From: an uncultured Ruaniaceae bacterium
GTDB taxonomy: Bacteria; Actinomycetota; Actinomycetes; Actinomycetales; Beutenbergiaceae
Assembly: GCA_938004115.1 (NCBI GenBank)
Contig: CALKWS010000137.1
Location: forward strand, 1-9,232
DNA length: 9,232 bases
Direction: 5' to 3'
Numbering within the stretch: position 1 is the first letter of the stretch; every line of letters begins with the position of its first letter. Positions 1 through 7,627 of the stretch are shown here, one piece after another. A program made the translations under genes and the position numbers. The notes under the pieces are model-generated. The model had not been told where the DNA came from and did no database searches. It saw only the letters and a list, made by a program, of their open reading frames with translations.

Positions 1-765
1 CTGACGATCTCCTTCTCCGGACGGCCGGCGGTGCGCGGCGTCGACCTGGACCTGCGCCCCGGGGAGGTGCTGGCCCTGGTCGGCGAGTCCGGGTCGGGCA
101 AGACCCTGACCTCGATGTCGCTGGTCGGTCTGCTCCCGCCGGGAGCAAGCACCACCGGTGCGATCAACGTGCTCGGCCACGACGTGGACGGATGGACCTT
201 CGAGGACTGGCGCACGCTGCGCGGCCGGCGTATCGCGGCCGTGTTGCAGGACCCCTCCACCTCGCTCAACCCCGTGCTCACCATCGGCGCGCAGTGCGCG
301 GACACCCTCGCCGAAGCGGGTGTGACCGGCCCTAAGGCGCGGCAGCGCACGATCGAACTGCTGGAGGCCGTGGCGATCCGCGAGCCGGAACGGCTCCTGG
401 ACCAGTACCCGCACCAACTCTCCGGCGGGATGCGCCAGCGGGTGGTGATCGCCCTGGCGATGGCCAACGACCCGGACATCATCATCGCCGATGAGCCCAC
501 CACCGCCCTGGACGTGACCGTGCAGGCTCAGGTGATGCACACCCTGCGCCAGGCCCGGGAGCGCACCAATGCCGCGATGCTGTTCATCACGCATGACCTG
601 GCGCTCGTGGCCGGGATCGCCGACCGGGTCGCCGTCATGCAACAGGGCCGGGTGGTCGAGGTGGCTGACGTGCAGACCATCTTCGCCAACCCCCGGGACG
701 ACTACACCCGCCGGTTGCTGGAACTGGCCCCGCGGCTGGTCGCCGAGGAACAGGAGGCGCGATGA
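1..765 (+). CDS. Peptide-type ABC importer ATPase, OppD/DppD-like (5' partial)
   Basis: This is a cytoplasmic nucleotide-binding subunit that would drive import of peptides or a related substrate (nickel and some sugars use the same family). The reading frame is open from base 1. The first visible residues (LTISFSGRPAVRGVDL) match the beta-strand just inside the usual N-terminus, so probably only about 5-20 residues are missing and the in-frame GTG at 31 is not the true start. Numbering from base 1, I see Walker A GESGSGKTL at 28-36, Q-loop Q83, signature LSGGMRQR at 140-147, Walker B IIIADEP at 160-166 and switch His198. The ABC core is therefore intact. The protein stops soon after the ABC domain (254 visible residues) and lacks the cysteine-containing C-terminal extension common in OppD/DppD. 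Its TGA overlaps the next gene's ATG, so the two are co-translated and probably pair as a heterodimer. The substrate is unknown because the cognate permeases are not visible. Confidence 0.93.
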   Translation: MTISFSGRPAVRGVDLDLRPGEVLALVGESGSGKTLTSMSLVGLLPPGASTTGAINVLGHDVDGWTFEDWRTLRGRRIAAVLQDPSTSLNPVLTIGAQCADTLAEAGVTGPKARQRTIELLEAVAIREPERLLDQYPHQLSGGMRQRVVIALAMANDPDIIIADEPTTALDVTVQAQVMHTLRQARERTNAAMLFITHDLALVAGIADRVAVMQQGRVVEVADVQTIFANPRDDYTRRLLELAPRLVAEEQEAR

Positions 766-1652
766 GCCCGCAGAACCACAGCACCCACGCGCTCCTACGG
801 GTCGAGGAGCTGGTGAAGCACTTCAAGGCTCCCCGCTCCCGTCGCCGTGAGGGCCAGGGTGTGGTGCACGCCGTCTGCGGGGTCTCCTTCGAGGTGCCCC
901 GGGCCAAGACCTTCGGGATCGTGGGGGAGTCAGGGTCGGGGAAGACCACGGTGCTGCGGACCGTCCTCGGACTGCATCCGCCCACCGCCGGACGGGTGGT
1001 GTTCGACTCGGTCACCGTGGGGCAGATGTCCCGAGAGGTGGAGCGGGAATTCCGCCGGCGGGTGGCAGTGGTGTTCCAGGACCCGTACACGTCCCTGGAC
1101 CCGCGGATGACCGTGCACCAGTTGCTCACCGAGCCCGCCCGGATCCAACGCACCGAACACGACGAGCGACGCACGCAGGAACTGCTGGACCTGGTGCGGC
1201 TACCGTCCGACGCGGCCGAGCGCTACCCCCATGAGTTCTCCGGCGGTCAGCGCCAACGGATCGCGATCGCACGGGCACTGGCGCTCGAGCCGGACCTGGT
1301 GGTGCTGGACGAGCCGGTCTCCGCCCTGGACGTCACGGTGCAGGCCGAGATCCTCGCGCTGCTCCAGTCGCTGCAGGAGGATCGCGGGGTGTCCTACCTC
1401 CTGGTGACCCACGACCTGGCGGTGGTGGCGGACCTGGCCCACGAGATCGGCGTGATGCAACTGGGTCGCATGGTGGAACAGGGACCCACCCAGGAGGTGA
1501 TCTCCCGCCCCCGGGACCCCTACACCCAGGCGCTGCTCGCGGCCGTGCCCGTGCCGGATCCGGCGGTCGAACGGGCGAAGCCCCCACCCGAGCCGGGTGT
1601 CGCGGCCGACCGGGTGAGCGGGCAGCACTGCCCCCACGGCGAGAGACTCTGA
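762..1652 (+). CDS. Peptide-type ABC importer ATPase, OppF/DppF-like
   Basis: This 296-residue protein is the second nucleotide-binding subunit of the upstream transporter, expected to dimerise with the preceding ATPase beneath an inner-membrane permease pair. The ATG overlaps the previous stop (ATGA), and AGGAGG at 752-757 lies 4 nt upstream, which supports this start. Motifs: Walker A GESGSGKTT at 55-63, Q-loop Q106, signature FSGGQRQR at 159-166, Walker B LVVLDEP at 179-185 and switch His217. An insertion with basic residues (SRRRE, 26-30) precedes the second strand, as is usual for OppF-type proteins. After the PVPDP motif the chain ends in about 30 proline-rich residues with a single Cys290. 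The usual four-cysteine oligopeptide C-terminal region is therefore missing or reduced. The OppF assignment rests on gene order and the PVPDP tail. The substrate is unknown. Confidence 0.93.
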   Translation: MSPQNHSTHALLRVEELVKHFKAPRSRRREGQGVVHAVCGVSFEVPRAKTFGIVGESGSGKTTVLRTVLGLHPPTAGRVVFDSVTVGQMSREVEREFRRRVAVVFQDPYTSLDPRMTVHQLLTEPARIQRTEHDERRTQELLDLVRLPSDAAERYPHEFSGGQRQRIAIARALALEPDLVVLDEPVSALDVTVQAEILALLQSLQEDRGVSYLLVTHDLAVVADLAHEIGVMQLGRMVEQGPTQEVISRPRDPYTQALLAAVPVPDPAVERAKPPPEPGVAADRVSGQHCPHGERL

Positions 1653-1660
1653 CGTCTCTC
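1641..1660 (+). terminator. Hairpin over the stop codon of the upstream ATPase gene (weak terminator candidate)
   Basis: GAGAGAC at 1641-1647 is the exact reverse complement of GTCTCTC at 1654-1660, giving a 7-bp stem with a 6-nt loop that contains the TGA stop. No T-tract follows, so a classical intrinsic terminator is not shown. A second small stem, GGCTC (1723-1727)/GAGCC (1732-1736) with a 4-nt loop, is followed by CTTT. Either could end or attenuate transcription between the two transporter operons. This is inference from inverted repeats only. Confidence 0.3.
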
Positions 1661-1748
1661 TCGCGCCCACGCCCTCCCGCTCTGCCGCCACGCACGGCTA
1701 CACCCCTGGGGACGCGAGGCACGGCTCGCAGGAGCCCTTTGGGTCGCC

Positions 1749-1775
1749 TTGACTCATCCACAGCTGAGGTAGCAT
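1749..1775 (+). promoter_or_regulatory. Candidate sigma-A-type promoter for the second transporter operon
   Basis: TTGACT at 1749-1754 resembles the -35 consensus, and TAGCAT at 1770-1775 resembles an actinobacterial -10. The 15-nt spacer is shorter than the usual 16-18, which lowers confidence. The elements stand out in an AT-richer stretch of otherwise GC-rich DNA and lie upstream of the binding-protein gene in the longest non-coding gap of the window. Transcription would start near 1782, leaving a leader of roughly 110 nt. A later AT-rich element (TAATAG, 1789-1794) could act as an alternative -10. Confidence 0.45.
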
Positions 1776-1800
1776 CCGTCTTCGGTAGTAATAGCAGGCG

Positions 1801-1813
1801 CCGCAAAGTGCGG
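1801..1813 (+). repeat. Short hairpin in the operon leader
   Basis: CCGCA (1801-1805) and TGCGG (1809-1813) can pair as a 5-bp stem with an AAG loop. It lies in the predicted untranslated leader. It may be structural or may be chance in GC-rich DNA. I assign no function. Confidence 0.25.
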
Positions 1814-1839
1814 AACTGATCCGCGCGAAGCGTCAGCCA

Positions 1840-1853
1840 TCGAGCATGCTCGA
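1840..1853. promoter_or_regulatory. 14-bp perfect palindrome, candidate operator
   Basis: TCGAGCATGCTCGA reads identically on both strands. It lies about 60 nt downstream of the predicted transcription start and 37 nt upstream of the ATG at 1891. That position suits a roadblock-type repressor site or an RNA stem. It abuts a second inverted repeat, CGACCG (1851-1856)/CGGTCG (1862-1867) with a 5-nt loop, and the two share bases 1851-1853, so as RNA the structures would compete. No regulator gene is in the window, and I do not recognise the site as belonging to a named regulator family. Confidence 0.35.
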
Positions 1854-1890
1854 CCGTTACCCGGTCGCAAAGAAGACGTGAAGGGGAACT

Positions 1891-3516
1891 ATGAAACCGT
1901 CCCGTGCGGCAGGCCGCCGGCCGAAGAATCGACTCAGGATCGCCGCGGCCGTGACCATCACCGCGCTCGCCCTGGCCGCTTGCGGCGGGGCCGAGAATGG
2001 TGAAGGTGACGACGATGCGGCCGCAGCCCCGGCGGAGCGCGGGACCGAGGACACCGAACTGCGGATCCGCACCGTCATGGACATCAGGTCCCTCGACCCC
2101 AACGTGATGCCCGCGACCACCGACGACGCGATCGCCATGACCGTCATGGAGGGGCTTGTCGCGTACGAACCGGGCGGCAGCGGAGAGTTGATCAATGTGC
2201 TGGCCGAGGAGATCGAGGTCTCCGACGACGGCACGCAGGTGGACTTCACGCTGCGGGAGGGCGTGCAGTTCCAGGGCGGCTACGGCGAACTGACCGCCGA
2301 GGACGTCAAGTTCTCCTTCGAGCGCAGCGCCGGCCTGATCGAGTCCGAGGTAGGCGCCAGCTACGCGGACGACTGGGCGGCGCTCGAGGAGGTCGAGGTC
2401 ACCGGCGACTACACCGGCACCATCCACCTGAGCGCCCCCTTCGCGCCCCTCATGGTCAACACCCTGCCCGGCAATGCCGGTCTGATCGTGCCGCAGGCAG
2501 CGGTCGAGGAACGTGGCGAGGACTTCGGCACGAACCCGGTGGGAACCGGCCCGTATCAATGGGTCGATTGGACCCCGGGCCAGGAAATCGTCGTCGAGCG
2601 GTTCGAGGACTACCACGGCGGCATGTGGGACTACCTCGATGAACCCCAGTGGGAACGCATCGTCTGGGTCCCGATCGAGGACGGCACCGCGGCGGACATC
2701 GCCCTGGAGACCGGCGATGTGGACATGGGCCAGATCACCACCGGAGCGGTCGAGCGGTTCGAGGCCAGCGAGCACTTCGTCGTCAACCCGCTGCCGACCT
2801 TCGACTACGGCTTCATCGGCATGAACGTCGAGGACGAGGTGCTCTCCGACGTGAACGTGCGCCGCGCGATCCGGGCCGCCCTGGACATCGATTCGATGAT
2901 CGTGGCCGGGTTCGACGGGCAGGTGGAGCGCGCCAATGCGCTGATCGCGCCGGACATGCCGATCGGCCACTGGGCAGACGCGCCGGTGTACCAGCCGGAC
3001 CCTGAACAAGCGATGGCCTACCTGGAGGAGGCAGGGGTCGGCGACCTCACGCTCAGCATGATCATCGACGGGCAGGTCGGCTCCCAGGAGATCGCGGAGA
3101 TCGCCCAGGCGAACCTCGCCGAGATCGGTATCGACCTGGAGATCGACCTGGTCGACTCCGGGCAGTACCGCGACGCCGCCCAGGCCGGGAACCACCAGTT
3201 GTTCTACATCTCGTACAGCAACACCGCCGACCCCTCCTGGGCGACGGTCTGGTTCACCTGCGAGCAGGTAGGCGACTGGAACTACCACCACTGGTGCAAC
3301 GAGGAGTACCAGCAGTTGCACGACGACGCGCTCGCCGAGACCGACCCGGACGTGCGCCACGACATGTACGTGCGCATGCAGGAGATCATGGACGAGGACG
3401 CCATCTCGGCGTGGGTGATGTACCGGACCAACCTGTACGCCCACACCGCGGACCTGGAGATGACGCTGGTGCCCGAGCGCTACGGCAAGTACCTGGCCTA
3501 CGACTTCCGCCGGTGA
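1891..3516 (+). CDS. Peptide-type substrate-binding lipoprotein (SBP family 5, DppA/OppA-like)
   Basis: This 541-residue extracytoplasmic receptor should capture the ligand and hand it to the permeases encoded next. The N-terminus is basic (residues 1-16), then hydrophobic (17-30), ending in the lipobox LAAC with Cys31 as the lipidation site. A flexible acidic/alanine linker follows (about 34-50). AAGGGGA at 1881-1887 precedes the ATG. Family hallmarks include TAEDVKFSFER at 135-145 and NPVGTGPYQWVDWTPGQ at 215-231. Near the C-terminus, NTADPSW (444-450) sits where DppA/OppA carry the aspartate that contacts the peptide amino terminus, which makes Asp447 a candidate for that role. Cys457 and Cys469 flank a segment resembling the DppA disulfide loop. 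These points favour a short-peptide ligand, although this family also binds other substrates. By my count the mature chain has about 101 Asp/Glu against about 23 Arg/Lys (two Lys), which is unusually acidic. Confidence 0.93.
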   Translation: MKPSRAAGRRPKNRLRIAAAVTITALALAACGGAENGEGDDDAAAAPAERGTEDTELRIRTVMDIRSLDPNVMPATTDDAIAMTVMEGLVAYEPGGSGELINVLAEEIEVSDDGTQVDFTLREGVQFQGGYGELTAEDVKFSFERSAGLIESEVGASYADDWAALEEVEVTGDYTGTIHLSAPFAPLMVNTLPGNAGLIVPQAAVEERGEDFGTNPVGTGPYQWVDWTPGQEIVVERFEDYHGGMWDYLDEPQWERIVWVPIEDGTAADIALETGDVDMGQITTGAVERFEASEHFVVNPLPTFDYGFIGMNVEDEVLSDVNVRRAIRAALDIDSMIVAGFDGQVERANALIAPDMPIGHWADAPVYQPDPEQAMAYLEEAGVGDLTLSMIIDGQVGSQEIAEIAQANLAEIGIDLEIDLVDSGQYRDAAQAGNHQLFYISYSNTADPSWATVWFTCEQVGDWNYHHWCNEEYQQLHDDALAETDPDVRHDMYVRMQEIMDEDAISAWVMYRTNLYAHTADLEMTLVPERYGKYLAYDFRR

Positions 3517-3531
3517 GGCCGGAGGTCGGCC
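3517..3531 (+). repeat. Intercistronic hairpin between binding-protein and permease genes
   Basis: GGCCG (3517-3521) and CGGCC (3527-3531) form a 5-bp GC stem with a 5-nt loop, starting directly after the TGA. It sits in the 44-nt gap that is the only sizeable spacing within the operon. Stems at this position in binding-protein operons can stabilise the upstream message, so the receptor is made in excess over the membrane subunits. That role is inferred here. Confidence 0.35.
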
Positions 3532-3560
3532 AGCGGCGACCCGGGGACTGGTGAGGTGAC

Positions 3561-4510
3561 GTGGCGCAGTACCTGCTGAAACGGCTCGGCATGACCGCCG
3601 CCGTCGTGCTGCTGATCCTGGTGTTCCTGGCGGTGCTCCCGCACCTGATCCCCGGCGATCCCGTGGAGACCATCCTGGGACCACGGGCGACCGAGGAACA
3701 GATGCTCCAGGTCCGCCAGGAGATGGGGATCGACGATCCGGTCCTGGTCCAGGCCGGCTCCTTCGTCTGGAACGCGTTGCAGGGCGATCTCGGCCGGGAC
3801 TTCGCCACGAACCGCCCGGTCTCGGCCATGCTCGCCCAAGCCGTCCCGCACACCATGGCGCTCGCATTCGCCGCACTGGTCCTCGCCGTGCTGCTGGGCA
3901 TCCCGTTCGGGGTGCTCGCGGCGACGAAGCCGGACTCGCTGCTGGACCGCCTCACCAGCGTCGTCTCGGTGTCCTTCATCACGATGCCCTCGTTCGTGAT
4001 GGGCCTGTTCCTGCTGCTGCTGTTCCCGATCGGGCTCGGCGTCCTGCCCGCCACCGGCACGGGTAGTTTCAGTGACCCGTTGGACTACCTCCGACACCTG
4101 ATCCTGCCGTCGTCGGCGCTGGCGATCACCTGGGTGGGGTACTTCGCCCGGCTGGTGCGGGCCAGCATGCTCGAGGTGGTCGGATCCAACTACATCCGCG
4201 TCGCCCGGGCGTACGGGATCCGGGAACGGGCGATCCATTACCGCTATGCCCTGAAGAACGCCCTGGTCCCCACCGTGGCCATCCTGGGCGTGGCGCTGGG
4301 CAACCTCCTCGGGGGGTCGGTGTTCATCGAGTTGATCTTCAACCGGCCCGGGCTGGGCAACCTCGCCCTGGAAGCGATCAATGCCCGCAACTACCCGGTG
4401 CTGCGGGGCTCGATCCTCATGGTCGCGCTGCTGTTCGTGGTGGCCAACCTCGCCGCCGACCTGTCCTACCGCTTCCTCGATCCCCGCATCCGAGTCGAGG
4501 AGAAGGCGAA

Positions 4511-4514
<4 letters not shown>
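3561..4514 (+). CDS. Peptide-type ABC permease, DppB/OppB-like
   Basis: This is an integral membrane subunit of 317 residues, a normal length for the family, forming half of the translocation pore. The GTG start is supported by GAGGTGA at 3553-3559 and by the typical opening (AQYLLKRL, then a hydrophobic segment at about 12-30 and the family motif PGDP at 31-34). Further hydrophobic segments lie at about 100-120, 132-157, 180-200, 235-258 and 282-300. The cytoplasmic coupling loop is recognisable as ARAYGIRERAIHYRYALKNA, residues 215-234, with the conserved LGNLLGGSVFIE stretch after it (246-257). This loop should dock on the ATPase. The TGA overlaps the GTG of the next gene (GTGA), so the two permeases should be made together. 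The closest named relatives by motif are DppB and OppB. Sequence alone does not settle the ligand. Confidence 0.93.
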
Positions 4515-5412
<898 letters not shown>

Positions 5413-5416
<4 letters not shown>

Positions 5417-7587
5417 CCACCGCGACCGGGACGAACACACCGCATCCCACGGCCTCCGGCGGCCGGCCACCGGTGCTGACCGTCGACCAACTCGACGTCA
5501 CCTACCACGTCCAGTCCGGGGCCCTGCCCGCCTTGCGCGGGATCAGTTTCGAACTGCACCAGGGAGAGATCCTCGGCATCGTGGGAGAGTCCGGGTCCGG
5601 CAAGTCCACCCTCAGTGCCGCACTGCTGCGCCTGCTGGCCGCGAACGGGGAGATCTCCGGCGGACGCATCCTGCTCGGTGACCGGGACATCGCCCGACTC
5701 TCCGACCGGGAACTGCGGGAGATCCGCGGCCAGGAGATCGCGATGATCTTCCAGGACCCGCTCACCAGCCTGAACCCCACGTTCCGGGTGGGCACCCAAC
5801 TGGTCGCGGCCCAGCGCGCCCACCGCAGCAACGGCGAGGCCTCCACCGCGGCGCTGCGGCAGCGGGCCATCGAGATGCTCACCACCGTCGGACTGCCGGA
5901 CGCGCACGAACGGATCGACTACTACCCGCACCAGTTCTCCGGCGGGATGCGCCAGCGGATCATGATCGCTATGGCCCTGCTGCTGCAGCCGGAACTGCTG
6001 ATCGCCGACGAGGCGACCTCCGCCCTCGACGTGACCCTGCAGGCCCAGATCCTGGAACTCTTCCGCGAACTCAGGCGCGAGCAGGGCACCTCGATGCTGT
6101 TCATATCCCACGACATCGGAGTGATCAGCGAACTGTGTGACCGGATGATCGTGATGTATGCGGGCCGGGCCGTGGAGCAGGGCGCCGTGCGTGATGTGCT
6201 CACGGACCCCAAGCACCCCTACACCCGGGCGTTGCTCGCCTCGGTTCCCAGCAAGGAGCGGCGCGGGGAGCGGCTGGCCACCATCCCCGGCCGGGTGCCG
6301 AGCCTGGCCGACCTACCCACCGGATGTGCGTTCGCCGACCGGTGCCCGCACGCCCAGCCGGTGTGCCGGGAGCCGGGGTTGCCGGACACCCACCTGGAGG
6401 ACCGGGTGGTGCGCTGCCTGATCCATGAACCCACCTCCGACTACGACCGGTCGGCCCTGAGGCAGAGCGACCACCCGGCGTCGGCCCCACGCACCGACGA
6501 CGCCGGTACGACCCGCACGGCCGGGGACGTGCTGGTCCGCGCCACCGGGCTGGAGGTGCATTTCGCCGACCGCCCCAGCCTGATGGACCGGATCCGCCGG
6601 AGGCCGCTCGGTGCGGTCCGCGCGGTGGACGGCGTGGACGTGGAGATCCGGCGCGGCGAGATCGTGGGCCTGGTCGGGGAGTCGGGATCGGGGAAGACCA
6701 CACTGGCCCGGACGCTGCTCGGGTTGGAACGGCCCACGGCTGGCACGGTCACCTACGACGGCCAGGACCTGACGACCATGGGCAACACCGGGCTCCGCAA
6801 CCTGCGCCGCCGGATGCAGATGATCTTCCAGGACGCCCAGGCGAGCCTGAGCCCGCGGCGCCGCGTGGGCCAACTGCTCACCGAGCCCTACCTGATTCAC
6901 GGCATCCCGGAGGAGGACCGGATCCCGGTGCCGGAACTGCTGGAGATGGTCCAACTCGACCCATCCCAGGCCACGAAGTATCCGCATGAGTTGTCCGGGG
7001 GGCAGGCTCGGCGGGTGAATATCGCGCGAGCGCTGGCGCTACGCCCCGAGTTCATCGTGGCCGACGAACCGTCCGCCGGGTTGGACGTGTCCGCCGCCGC
7101 CAGTGTGCTGAACCTGATGAAGGACCTGGCCGGCGAACTGGGGCTGACGTACCTGATCGTCTCCCACGACCTGAACCTGATCGGTTACATCGCCGACCGG
7201 ATCGCGTTGATGTACCTCGGAACCATCGTGGAGTTCGGACACACCGCGCAGGTATTCGACAATCCCGCCCACCCGTACACGCAGAGCCTGCTGGACGTGG
7301 TTCCGGTGCCCGACCCCGACCGGATTGCCCCCGAACACCGGTTGCTGCTCCCGGGCGAGATCCCGAGTCCGAAGTCACCGCCCTCCGGTTGCCGTTTCCA
7401 CACCCGGTGCCGCTTCGCCCGGCCCGACCCGTGCCTCACCGTTCCCGTGCTGGAGCGGGTGGATGAGGGCCAGTTCGCGGCCTGCCACCTGTGGGAGGAG
7501 ATCGCCCGCGACCCCGACGCCGCGGCCGCCAAGGCCTCCCCGGAGTTGATGTCCGACTCTGAACCGCTGAGCCCCTCGAACCCCTGA
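5413..7587 (+). CDS. Fused double ATP-binding protein of a peptide ABC importer (OppD-OppF fusion)
   Basis: A 724-residue cytoplasmic protein with two complete ABC domains in one chain, powering the importer encoded just upstream. First domain: Walker A GESGSGKST 58-66, Q-loop Q114, signature FSGGMRQR 175-182, Walker B LLIADEA 195-201, switch His233. Second domain: Walker A GESGSGKTT 422-430, Q-loop Q473, signature LSGGQARR 527-534, Walker B FIVADEP 547-553, switch His585. Each is followed by the oligopeptide-transporter C-terminal region with four cysteines: C305, C311, C318, C335, and C660, C666, C674, C691. In a mycobacterial OppABCD this region is reported to hold an iron-sulfur cluster; a cluster here is inference. 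A polar linker (about 340-372) joins the halves, and the last 20 or so residues are disordered-looking. Fused ATPases of this kind are known (mycobacterial OppD, GsiA), so the fusion is real rather than a missed stop. Minor departures are Ala201 after Walker B and QARR instead of QRQR in the second signature. Confidence 0.94.
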
Positions 7588-7609
7588 GCCCGGTGGGCCG
7601 ATTCCGGGC
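7588..7609. terminator. Inverted repeat between convergent genes (possible two-way terminator)
   Basis: GCCCGG (7588-7593) pairs with CCGGGC (7604-7609) across a 10-nt loop, immediately after the fused ATPase stop and in a 40-nt convergent gap. A smaller alternative is GCCC/GGGC within 7588-7597. There is no T-tract on either strand, so it is a candidate on position and symmetry alone. Confidence 0.35.
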
Positions 7610-7627
7610 AAGGTGCGACGCAGCCTG

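Noticed and set aside
1560..1720. Frameshifted remnant of the missing four-cysteine region after the OppF-like gene
   Set aside because: I looked for the GCxFxxRCPxA pattern across the stop and downstream and did not find a convincing remnant. The protein may naturally end there.
1891..1983. Possible twin-arginine signal in the lipoprotein (GRRPKNRLR)
   Set aside because: The residues after the arginine pair do not fit the RRxFLK-type consensus. A Sec lipoprotein signal with LAAC fits well.
1333..3876. Long minus-strand open frame (about 847 codons) antisense to the ATPase, lipoprotein and permease genes
   Set aside because: Its translation is arginine/proline/valine/histidine-rich without family motifs, while the plus strand encodes clear proteins. 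It is a by-product of high GC at third codon positions.
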